A stretch of 64,000 nucleotides of DNA. It comes from Chloroflexota bacterium. Lineage in GTDB: Bacteria > Chloroflexota > Anaerolineae > JAAEKA01. The translations under genes were made by a program, and so were the position numbers. This document shows positions 26,831 to 34,171 of this stretch, in pieces (positions within the stretch are counted from its first letter, which is position 1; every line of letters begins with the position of its first letter). The stretch is taken from assembly GCA_034717495.1 (NCBI GenBank), contig JAYELL010000076.1:1-64000 (forward strand), in the 5' to 3' direction. The notes below the pieces were generated by a model. The model made no database searches. It saw nothing but the letters and a program-made list of their open reading frames with translations, and was not told the DNA's origin.

Positions 26831-27126
26831 ACCGGTCAGGAATAACTACCGACCTTACCTTGTTCACCTCCGTATCCCCCCCACGAAGAACCGCAAACCC
26901 GGTCACACCGATCATCGCCTTAAGGAATCGGGATAAAATTACTGTCTCATTTGTCATTGAGCAAGTAAATGAATTCTCATTCCAAATCTGGACAAGCCAG
27001 AGGACCGCTGATTTGCGCAGACCTCCTGCGCAGATTTCCGCCGATCTTCTCTGATCTTTTCTGATGTCCGATCTGCATCCGTCAGCGTCATCTGCGGTTC
27101 ATTCAGGTCTATCGTGCCCTCGATTG
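26831..27126. other. intergenic region between convergent transcripts, with repeat
   Basis: No gene is supported. It contains a diverged copy of the 10077/10182 repeat (26984-27047, minus strand) and further related pieces (gatctgcatccgtcagcg, tcatctgcggttcattcagg) at about 27068-27107. No convincing hairpin-plus-T-run terminator is seen. Confidence 0.6.
26984..27047 (-). repeat. interspersed repeat, copy 3 (diverged)
   Basis: Read on the minus strand it starts agatcggcggaaatctgcg and ends ctctggcttgtccag. It matches the unit and right flank of the copies at 10077 and 10182, with scattered substitutions. Confidence 0.75.
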
Positions 27127-27363
27127 TCAGGGCAATACAACCCGCGTGAATACAAACCACAGCAAGCCGATTACAACCGCGGCGGCACAGGCGTAGGAGA
27201 GAATGATCAGGAGAAATCCCAGCCCAAGGACAAATCCGCCCATTTTCTGAACGTTTTCGTCGGAATCAAGCGCCGATTCCGCCCGCGGCGGGCTTGCAGA
27301 CCAGTTCTGTCCATAGTCTTGATTTCCGTCCGGTGCATCCCTGGAACTGTTGGGATTATTCAT
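27127..27363 (-). CDS. small single-pass membrane protein, function unknown
   Basis: A 78-residue protein. ATG27363 overlaps the last codons of the penicillin-acylase gene by 8 bp, with GGGG upstream. The first half is polar (Asn/Ser/Asp-rich) and the second half holds a long hydrophobic segment (MGGFVLGLGFLLIILSY and on to VVIGLLWFVF). I recognise no family. Its overlap with the acylase gene suggests co-translation and a membrane role next to that anchored hydrolase. Confidence 0.6.
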   Translation of the reverse strand: MNNPNSSRDAPDGNQDYGQNWSASPPRAESALDSDENVQKMGGFVLGLGFLLIILSYACAAAVVIGLLWFVFTRVVLP

Positions 27364-29830
27364 TGGACATCCCCGAAAACTCCTCAACCGGCTTGAGCCA
27401 AAGTGAAACATCAGCCTCTCGGTCGACCGCATCACGACTCCACAGCATGGGATGTTGATCTCCTTCGCGCCACATGTCGATGAGGTCGGCATAGTGGGCG
27501 CTTCCTGGTTGCCCTGACTGCCCGGTGCATAGAACAGCCGTCGAGCGGTCCCAATCACCGACATCCAACACCTGGCGATAGTTGGCCGTAGCGTTCACCA
27601 GCCCAAAGGGCAATTGCATGTCGGACCCGGTCATCCAGACTGTGTGTCCATCGCCCCCGACGGGATACTGGCCGCGGTTGAAAATGGCGCTCAATAGTCG
27701 CCGGCGTCCCAGGATGTGAGCGAATTCCACCTGATGAACCTTGCCCCAGGCCCACTTCCGGGGATCCTTTCCGATAAGATCCCGCAATGTTGTCGCTGTC
27801 TGTTTTAACGCAAGTTGAAGCAGTTCTTGCCGGTTACGGGTTTGGCCGGTCGCTGCATCGCCGAACCACCAACTTTTCTCCTGGTCCAACAACGCTACGA
27901 GACATTGCCCTGCCTTTCCAGCGAAACTGGAAGCCTTGAACACATCGCTGAAAGTCATTCCCTCATAATAGGTTTCGAGGCCCGCCAACTTATCCCCGAA
28001 CACAAGGCCGGCCAGATGCAAGCGCATCACCTGGTAGGCGGCTGCCCCGAAACTATCCACTTCGACGTGCAGATTCCATGTCTCCAACTCCCGCACGATT
28101 CGTTGTTCAAGCTGGGTACTGCCATTGACCATGATCATGAAGGGCACCAGCGCTTCCGCTTGAACGGAATAGACATCCATCTGCATTCGCTGAAAGTCCT
28201 GCACCGTGTAGCGCGGCTTCACTTCCAACATCCGTTTGATACGGGTCGCCCGGTAGCCGGGCGACCAATCCTCGCCCAGAAAAAAGGAATAGGCATCGGA
28301 TGCGGGCTTGTTGTTGGCGGAGAGCAGTTGCCCTTCCGTTGGATTGAGCGCGTGCGGCAATTCCTCGAAGGCTATCCAGCCATCCCAGTCATTATCAGAT
28401 GCCCAGCCCGGACTGGGCAGAAGCCCGAAGCCCCCTTTTCGTTTGGGAACGCGAGCCACATACTGATAGCCAATGTTGCCTGCCACATCCGCATATAGCA
28501 CGTTCAGTGACAGGTCCGCGACATGAGCCAGGGCGGCCCTGAACTCGCTCCAATTCCCCGCCTTCTGCAGCAAAAACAGCCCTTTGAACGAGGTGGCCGG
28601 CTCATGGCCGGACCAGCGCAACGCCAGCGATGGCAACCTGGCTCGTTGCTCGTCGGGAAGCAGGCCGTCGATCAAGGGGCCGTGGTCGGTGATCAACACC
28701 TCCTCCACGTGAGCTTCGTCCTGGTCGCGGATGCCAATCTCCTCCCGCAAAACCTGTGCCCTGCGCCAGCCGTCCGCCGAAAGAAAACGGCTTGGATCCT
28801 CAGTATCCCGTCGTTCCACGTACAGGTCCTGGGTGTCTGCCACGCCCGCGGTGATGCCCCAGCCGATCTGCTCGTTGTGCCCAATCAGGATCCCAGGTAC
28901 GCCAGGAATGCCTGCACCGGAGACTGCCAGCGAGCCATCCTCAGCCACCAGGTGGCTCTGGTACCAGATTGCCGGCATCGAGACATGAAGGTGGGGATCG
29001 TTCGCCAACAGCGGACGGCGGGTTGCGGTGCGGTCTGGCGAAAGCACCCAGTTGTTGCTGGCGGCCTGACCGCTGCCGCCAAACCACTGGGCTGCCGAAT
29101 CGTAGGCCAGCCGAACCCGGCCGGCAGTTTCGGCAACCGCCTGCCCCTCGATCTCGCCATAGGTCGGCAGAATATCGGGGCTTGTCTCAGGGTAAAGAGC
29201 CTCCAATTCAGCGGCGCGCCCGGGACCCAACAGGTCGAGAAGCTGCAACCGCAGAATCTCTCCTTGCCAGTTGTGGCTGAGCGCCCAGCCCAACACCTTC
29301 ACGATTCCGATGGTATCGAGGGGAGTCCAGGGTCCAGGTTTATGGCCCAGGATGGAAAACTCGGCAGGTAACCGCAGCCGGTTTTGTTCGATAAATGCAT
29401 TGACGCCCGCAGCGTAGGCTGTCAGGTTTGCCAACTCCGCTTCGCCCAGCATTGCCAGGTCCAGTGCAGCGCTGCGTTCCAGCCCTACAATGCGACACCA
29501 GCGATCGGCTGCCAACGTAGCGGATCCAAACACCTCGGACAAGGTTCCTCTGCTCAACCTGCGCGCATATTCCATCTGGAAGAACCTGTCCTGGGCATGG
29601 ACATAACCCTGGGCCTGGTAGGCATCTTGCTCGTTTTGGGCATAGATATGGGGAATCCCCCACCGGTCCCGTACCACCTCGACAGCCTGCCGAAGCCCCG
29701 CGACCGTCTGTTCTCCCTCGGTGCGTGCAAGGGGACGAAGAAAGATGTACCAGATCATGCCGAGGAAAAGCAGCAGCCCCACTGTCACGATGATCAGGGC
29801 CACCAGAGCGATGGAATAACCGGGAGTCAT
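27356..29830 (-). CDS. penicillin acylase family N-terminal nucleophile hydrolase, membrane-anchored
   Basis: An 824-residue protein. An N-terminal membrane anchor (residues 7-32) is followed by the A-chain region with VVRDRWGIPHIYA and GYVHAQDRFFQME, both diagnostic of the penicillin G/acylhomoserine-lactone acylase family. The nucleophile is S258 in QAASNNWVLSP, expected to become the N-terminus of the B chain after autocatalytic cleavage. LLANDPHL and HNEQIGWG complete the active-site region. It hydrolyses an amide bond, with the acyl group and amine unknown (beta-lactam, acyl-homoserine lactone or acyl-peptide). It lies 15 bp downstream of a small coiled-coil-like gene and overlaps a small membrane-protein gene. 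Confidence 0.88.
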   Translation of the reverse strand: MTPGYSIALVALIIVTVGLLLFLGMIWYIFLRPLARTEGEQTVAGLRQAVEVVRDRWGIPHIYAQNEQDAYQAQGYVHAQDRFFQMEYARRLSRGTLSEVFGSATLAADRWCRIVGLERSAALDLAMLGEAELANLTAYAAGVNAFIEQNRLRLPAEFSILGHKPGPWTPLDTIGIVKVLGWALSHNWQGEILRLQLLDLLGPGRAAELEALYPETSPDILPTYGEIEGQAVAETAGRVRLAYDSAAQWFGGSGQAASNNWVLSPDRTATRRPLLANDPHLHVSMPAIWYQSHLVAEDGSLAVSGAGIPGVPGILIGHNEQIGWGITAGVADTQDLYVERRDTEDPSRFLSADGWRRAQVLREEIGIRDQDEAHVEEVLITDHGPLIDGLLPDEQRARLPSLALRWSGHEPATSFKGLFLLQKAGNWSEFRAALAHVADLSLNVLYADVAGNIGYQYVARVPKRKGGFGLLPSPGWASDNDWDGWIAFEELPHALNPTEGQLLSANNKPASDAYSFFLGEDWSPGYRATRIKRMLEVKPRYTVQDFQRMQMDVYSVQAEALVPFMIMVNGSTQLEQRIVRELETWNLHVEVDSFGAAAYQVMRLHLAGLVFGDKLAGLETYYEGMTFSDVFKASSFAGKAGQCLVALLDQEKSWWFGDAATGQTRNRQELLQLALKQTATTLRDLIGKDPRKWAWGKVHQVEFAHILGRRRLLSAIFNRGQYPVGGDGHTVWMTGSDMQLPFGLVNATANYRQVLDVGDWDRSTAVLCTGQSGQPGSAHYADLIDMWREGDQHPMLWSRDAVDREADVSLWLKPVEEFSGMSNE

Positions 29831-29845
29831 CGGGCAGGCCTCAGA

Positions 29846-30070
29846 TCAATCGACGCGCAGTTTGTCGGCCAGCGCAGACAAAGCCGTGCACTGCAAAGCG
29901 AATTCCCGCGATTCGTTGTAAAGCCTGTCGATATATTGAAAAAGATCGGGGTCAATGAAAATCTGTAGCTGCGAGACACCCTGCTCGTCCCAGTAATACG
30001 CCAGGTTTTTTGCCAGCGCTTCAGCCTGTTTCGCCAGATCGTCAAGCTGGTCAGCGACATCACCGCGCAT
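29846..30070 (-). CDS. small helical protein, function unknown
   Basis: A 74-residue protein. Start ATG30070 has AGGGAGA upstream and lies about 40 bp after a good -10 box. The longer GTG30127 start would put codons across that promoter and is rejected. The sequence is helical and acidic (DQLDDLAKQAEALAKNL) with QLQIFIDPDLFQYIDRLY in the middle. I do not recognise a family. It is the first gene of a short operon with the penicillin-acylase protein. Confidence 0.55.
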   Translation of the reverse strand: MRGDVADQLDDLAKQAEALAKNLAYYWDEQGVSQLQIFIDPDLFQYIDRLYNESREFALQCTALSALADKLRVD

Positions 30071-30110
30071 ATGCAGTCTCCCTTTCGTTGGACCAATGGA
30101 AAGTTCTCCC

Positions 30111-30139
30111 TGATTATAGGATTCCACGGTAAAAAGGGC
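30111..30139 (-). promoter_or_regulatory. promoter of the small protein-acylase operon
   Basis: On the minus strand, TTGCCC (30139-30134), a 17-bp spacer and a perfect TATAAT (30116-30111). It lies between the ThiF-like gene and ATG30070. Confidence 0.65.
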
Positions 30140-30156
30140 AAACTCCAGTTATATCC

Positions 30157-31188
30157 CTACAACCCCACATACCTGGCATACACGGTCCTCGCTACCCGTT
30201 CGTCGTCGGTACCCTTGACGATCGCGCGGGCATCGGGAAACAGGGTGACCTCCAGCCCGTCCAGAGTTGCATGCAGCAAGTAGGGATTGACGCTTAGCTT
30301 TTCGATACCGGCGGCCCGCAGCCGTCGTGCCACACCCTCCAGATCAAGGCCCGAATTGCCTGTGATGCTGATCTGCACAGCGTTGCGCCCGCAAAGGGTG
30401 ACGGTGCGGGATCCATGTTCTGCATCCAGATACTCGAAAGAACCCTCGCCACAGGTGGGGCAATCGGATCGCCTCAAAACGCTGAATTGGTCCAGGCTGT
30501 TGTCCAACAGGTCGAAGTTGAGCAGACCATCGTTCAGCTGACCGAAACCTGCCAGCAGTTTCAACGCCTCGCCAGCCGAAATGGAGGCTACCACAGCTAC
30601 CGACGGCCCCAGTACCCCGGCTGTATCGCAGGTAGGCGCTGCACCGGGCGGCGGCATATCAACCATTAAACAGCGCAGGCAGGCCGTTTCGCCGGGACGA
30701 ATCGTCATGCTCATGCCATAGGCAGCGATGACACCGGTGTAGATCCAGGGGATCCCAGCTTTGACGCAGGCATCATTGATCAAAAAACGGGTCTCAAAGT
30801 TGTCACAACCGTCCATCACCAACGTCGCGTCCGACAGCAGGCTCACCACGTTGTCGGGATTCACATCCGCCACAATTCCTTCGATTTCGATATCGGAGTT
30901 GACGGCGGCCAACTTCCGCCGGGCCGCCTCCGCCTTGGGCAACCGCATGGCAATGTCCTGCTCGTCAAAGAGCAATTGCCGCTGAAGATTGTTCAGTTCG
31001 ATGAAATCGCGGTCAATGATGCGCAATCGCCCGATGCCTGAGCGGACAAGATGATTGGCGATGACCGTGCCAGTGGCGCCGCAGCCAAGCAATACCACAG
31101 TCGACTCCAGTAGCTTTCGTTGTCCCGTTTCTCCCAATTCGGGAAAGATCGTCTGGCGAACATATCGGGAGAGATCCTGTGAGCTCAT
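30157..31188 (-). CDS. thiF: ThiF/MoeB-family sulfur-carrier adenylyltransferase (E1-like)
   Basis: A 343-residue E1-like enzyme that adenylates the C-terminal Gly-Gly of a ThiS/MoaD-type sulfur carrier. The ATP-binding loop is VVLLGCGATGT (residues 31-41). Family residues follow: IDRDFIELNNLQRQLLF, CDNFETRFLINDACV, and zinc-binding pairs CLRC and CPTC. The C-terminal 70 residues (LCGRNAVQI, then NPYLL and LFPDARAIVKGT) match the extension of Bacillus-type ThiF. No ThiS, MoaD or ThiG gene lies nearby. Instead it sits 13 bp downstream of a trans-sulfuration PLP enzyme under a SAM riboswitch, so it may serve sulfur delivery for homocysteine rather than thiamine. That role is inferred from context. 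Confidence 0.87.
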   Translation of the reverse strand: MSSQDLSRYVRQTIFPELGETGQRKLLESTVVLLGCGATGTVIANHLVRSGIGRLRIIDRDFIELNNLQRQLLFDEQDIAMRLPKAEAARRKLAAVNSDIEIEGIVADVNPDNVVSLLSDATLVMDGCDNFETRFLINDACVKAGIPWIYTGVIAAYGMSMTIRPGETACLRCLMVDMPPPGAAPTCDTAGVLGPSVAVVASISAGEALKLLAGFGQLNDGLLNFDLLDNSLDQFSVLRRSDCPTCGEGSFEYLDAEHGSRTVTLCGRNAVQISITGNSGLDLEGVARRLRAAGIEKLSVNPYLLHATLDGLEVTLFPDARAIVKGTDDERVARTVYARYVGL

Positions 31189-31201
31189 GCAAGTATCCTG
31201 A

Positions 31202-32413
31202 CTACACCTTCTTCAACGCCTGGGCCAGATCAGCAATCAGATCCTCTGCATCTTCGATGCCACAAGCCAATCGCACCAGCTCTGGCCGAATGCCGATTTC
31301 CTCCAATTGCTCTGGGTCGACGTCGAAATAACTGATCAATCGCACCTGATTGACCAGACTCTCCACCCCGCCGAGGCTCGGCGAAATGTAGGGAATCTGC
31401 AGGGCATCGACGAATCGACTGGCGGTCTCCTGATCACCTGCCAGCTCGAAGCTGACCACTCCGCCGAATCCCTCCATCTGGGCAGAAGCAATTGCATGAT
31501 CCGGATGACTCGCCAGGCCCGGATACCATACACGGCGTACCCTGGCATGATTCTCCAGGAATTGGGCCACGGCCAGGCCATTGTCGTTTTGCCGCTCCAC
31601 CCGCAGCCCCAGGGTCTTCAGGCCGCGCCCTACCAGAAAAGCGGCTTGAGGATCGGCGATGCTGCCCAGCACTCCTTGCATCTGGCGCAACGGCACCGTC
31701 AGACCGCCATTGCCAATTACCACGCCGGCCAACACATCGTTGTGGCCTGCCAGGTATTTCGTGACACTGTGGATCACCAGATCGACTCCCCACGCCAGCG
31801 GCCGCAGGTTGAAAGGTGTCGCGAAGGTACTGTCAATCACTGTGCGAATCTTGTGCCTGCGTCCGATCCCGGCAAGGCGCTGCATATCCAGACATCGCAT
31901 GAAAGGATTGGTGGGCGACTCGGAGAAGATCATGCGCGTCTCAGGGCGAATGGCCGCCTCGACGGCATCCAGATCCCCGGCCGGCACGACGGTGAAGTCG
32001 ACGCCGAAGCGACTCAGGAACGTATTCGCGAAGTCACGAGTGCGACGATAACAGTCAGCGGTCATGATCAGATGGCTGCCGCTGTTCAGGAATACAAACA
32101 GCGTCCCGGTGATTGCCGCCATGCCACTGGGCGAAAGTACAGCATCTTCCCCACCTTCCAGAGCCGCAAGTCGAGCCTCTACCGCACGCACAGTAGGATT
32201 GCCGTAGCGGCCATACTCGACCCGCTTTGGCTCATCCCAAAACAGCCGCTCTTCCATATAGGTCACCAGATCGGCGGTGTCTTCAAAGGTGTAGGTCGAG
32301 GTCTGGAAAACAGGCACCGTAAGGCTGCTATGAGCCTTACGGCGGACTTCGCCGCTATGGACCGACTGCGTCGAAGGTCCCGGTCTGTTGACACTGTCGT
32401 TTCCAACGCACAT
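31202..32413 (-). CDS. trans-sulfuration PLP enzyme (cystathionine gamma-synthase / gamma-lyase / methionine gamma-lyase family)
   Basis: A 403-residue fold-type I PLP enzyme. ATG32413 is chosen for AGGAGG 9 bp upstream. Family motifs: [50 protein letters not shown], and the PLP lysine K219 in [11 protein letters not shown]. Members carry out gamma-replacement or elimination on homoserine esters, cystathionine or methionine, and sequence alone does not separate them safely. The SAM-I riboswitch and terminator in its leader place it in methionine biosynthesis, favouring cystathionine gamma-synthase or a sulfhydrylase-like activity over degradation. It is co-transcribed with the ThiF-like gene. 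Confidence 0.88.
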   Translation of the reverse strand: MCVGNDSVNRPGPSTQSVHSGEVRRKAHSSLTVPVFQTSTYTFEDTADLVTYMEERLFWDEPKRVEYGRYGNPTVRAVEARLAALEGGEDAVLSPSGMAAITGTLFVFLNSGSHLIMTADCYRRTRDFANTFLSRFGVDFTVVPAGDLDAVEAAIRPETRMIFSESPTNPFMRCLDMQRLAGIGRRHKIRTVIDSTFATPFNLRPLAWGVDLVIHSVTKYLAGHNDVLAGVVIGNGGLTVPLRQMQGVLGSIADPQAAFLVGRGLKTLGLRVERQNDNGLAVAQFLENHARVRRVWYPGLASHPDHAIASAQMEGFGGVVSFELAGDQETASRFVDALQIPYISPSLGGVESLVNQVRLISYFDVDPEQLEEIGIRPELVRLACGIEDAEDLIADLAQALKKV

Positions 32414-32477
32414 ATTGCAAAACCTCCTGGAACTGGCGCAAGCCATTATCCAGGAGGTTGGGGAAGCTTCGCTTGAG

Positions 32478-32507
32478 AAAAGACCTCTTCACCCGGGTGA
32501 AGAGGTC
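32478..32507 (-). terminator. SAM-riboswitch intrinsic terminator (expression platform)
   Basis: A perfect 13-bp inverted repeat (gacctcttcaccc / gggtgaagaggtc, 32482-32507) is followed on the minus strand by TTTT. The cctctt in its 5' arm can pair instead with aagagg in the 3' strand of riboswitch P1 (32532-32527), giving an antiterminator. This is the standard off-switch logic of SAM-I elements. Confidence 0.88.
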
Positions 32508-32526
32508 GATAACCACAACGTCGCGT

Positions 32527-32644
32527 CCTCTTATCTTCCAGCCGTATCGCTGACGGAATTAGCACCTTGGTCCTCGCCGCAATGGGCGAGTTCCCGGTTG
32601 CCGAGGCTTCACAGGGCCGTTCCCTCCACCTCTCTGGATAAGGG
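32527..32644 (-). promoter_or_regulatory. SAM-I (S-box) riboswitch
   Basis: Read on the minus strand, the 118-nt element has P1 strands CTTATC and GATAAG. Conserved blocks follow in S-box order: AGAGAGGTGGAGGGA, CCTGTGAAGCC, TCGGCAACC, AAGGTGCTAATTCC, and the P4 hairpin before GATAAGAGG. It lies in the leader of the trans-sulfuration gene, between its promoter and the intrinsic terminator. Binding of S-adenosylmethionine should favour termination and so repress methionine-related gene expression. Confidence 0.96.
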
Positions 32645-32678
32645 CGTAATCAACTTACGCTATTTGGATTGTGGCGCA

Positions 32679-32707
32679 GTTTTACCACAGGGCCGCAGCC
32701 TTGTCAA
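32679..32707 (-). promoter_or_regulatory. promoter of the riboswitch-controlled operon
   Basis: A perfect TTGACA (minus strand, 32707-32702), a 17-bp spacer and TAAAAC (32684-32679) with TGG immediately before the -10 box. The riboswitch begins about 30 nt after the expected start of transcription. Confidence 0.75.
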
Positions 32708-32769
32708 GCAGTGCCCTACTACCTCTGTGCATGATTCCCACCGAATCCGATACACTTTCCGCGCTATTC

Positions 32770-34089
32770 CTACTGTTTCTGGTTGAGGAATTCCGCCTGT
32801 ACTTGCCGGAACTGCTCCGTGAACCGGGCTTGATCAGTCTTTTCGGGAAGCAGCTTTTGGACCGCCACCTGGTCAAGCGACTCGCCCGTAGCCATGAATA
32901 TCATGATCGCGAAGGCTACAATCGCCTCCACGGTAGTGAATTCGCAGTGTCCATACCGGTCAATAGGAATATTGATGTGGCGGAATGCCGAGCCGGTGGA
33001 CAGTGTCTTGAGCCGGTAGATGCCCTCGTGATAGTAGGGCACCTGTTGGTCCCTCAGCGTATGCATCGTCACCAACGGCACGCTCAACTGGCCGGAGGTC
33101 TGGTAATGAGCGGTGATTTCGGCAATGGCGGCCGGGTCTGCCCCGAAACGCGCCACACCGGCGTTCAATGCCGCGTCATCCAGTGACCCCGTATACTCAC
33201 GCGTCAGGTTGTGGAAAGGTTGGCCGCCCAGCTTTCCGATAGCATCGTTGGTTGCGAACACGTTGTACCAGAGAGCATCGTGCAGGGATTCGTCCACGGA
33301 GTAGGCGAGATCATTGACATCGAATGGTGCCCCTGTAACGCTGAACAATTGCTGCAGCGCCGCCCGGTTGACTGGATCAAAGACCACCGGCTGGATAACG
33401 TTCTGGTAGAAGTCATCCCAATTGTCGATAAGCGGTTGGGGGATGTTTACGGGGCTTCCCGGCACGAGTCCAGGAAAGAAGTAATCAAATACTGCGCGAA
33501 AATCGCCGAAGTAACTGGTCTGGACGTTGAAATCGCCTACCGGACCACAAGTCGCCAGCCCTCCATCCACCAGGCCGGCGTACTGCTCTGTCACCAGCGT
33601 TGTAACCAGGCCTCCTTCGGAAACACCTACCACAAATACCCGATCTGGCGTGCCATACTGTTGAGCGAAGATATCGATCAAATCGACGACATCCTGAACA
33701 CCAGGTTTGACGGCCAGGCCGTTGGTAGCATAGCTGGTAGTGGCGAATCCGTAGCCCAGGACGTTGGCAATATCGAAAATACAGGTGCCGTCGTCGAGAC
33801 AGAGCTGGTCTTCGGGAATTTGCAGCGGCTCATTGTAGGCGACGTAACCATGGGCATAGATCACCAGATCGCCGTTCCACCACCAATCGGGAGGCATACA
33901 GATGCGATAGATCGCCCCGCTGCTTTGCACACCATCGGGATCACAGCCCACCAGAGCCGCTGGCGCGACTGTCTCTATCGATTGTTCAGGCTTTTCCTGA
34001 GCATCCAGGGGCGCCTGGAAAGCCGGCAAAAGCCCGCTCCCGCCGGCAATCAAAATCAGAACCAGGATGATACGAAGTGAACGGGACAT
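32770..34089 (-). CDS. secreted alpha/beta-hydrolase-like protein
   Basis: A 439-residue protein with a signal peptide (residues 1-30) and RBS AAGGAGAG. The alpha/beta-hydrolase core shows LVIYAHGYVAYNEP (oxyanion-side HG), the nucleophile elbow GVSEGG with S157, a late RDQQVPYYHEG segment where the acid residue may lie, and RYGHCEF as the likely catalytic His. A helical cap of about 170 residues sits between Ser and the C-terminal triad residues. It may be an esterase, lipase or peptidase acting outside the cell. Substrate is unknown. A monocistronic gene. Confidence 0.75.
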   Translation of the reverse strand: MSRSLRIILVLILIAGGSGLLPAFQAPLDAQEKPEQSIETVAPAALVGCDPDGVQSSGAIYRICMPPDWWWNGDLVIYAHGYVAYNEPLQIPEDQLCLDDGTCIFDIANVLGYGFATTSYATNGLAVKPGVQDVVDLIDIFAQQYGTPDRVFVVGVSEGGLVTTLVTEQYAGLVDGGLATCGPVGDFNVQTSYFGDFRAVFDYFFPGLVPGSPVNIPQPLIDNWDDFYQNVIQPVVFDPVNRAALQQLFSVTGAPFDVNDLAYSVDESLHDALWYNVFATNDAIGKLGGQPFHNLTREYTGSLDDAALNAGVARFGADPAAIAEITAHYQTSGQLSVPLVTMHTLRDQQVPYYHEGIYRLKTLSTGSAFRHINIPIDRYGHCEFTTVEAIVAFAIMIFMATGESLDQVAVQKLLPEKTDQARFTEQFRQVQAEFLNQKQ

Positions 34090-34171
34090 GAGTTACTCTC
34101 CTTAAGACTGATGACCGCTGACCACCGACCGCCGTCCTCTGGCTGCGGTCCGCGGTTCTCAGGCCAGCAGG

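Noticed and set aside
31307-32476. 389-codon plus-strand frame across the trans-sulfuration gene
   Set aside because: Antisense to a conserved PLP enzyme and running into the riboswitch leader; no family features.
32482-32507. Perfect 26-bp palindrome as a possible protein operator
   Set aside because: Its position, T-run and pairing with riboswitch P1 explain it as the SAM-I terminator.
34090-34171. Intergenic gaccgctgaccaccgaccgc stretch as a repeat family member shared with the left end
   Set aside because: Similarity to 85-165 is only short cggtc/ccgtcc words, too weak to call without a search.
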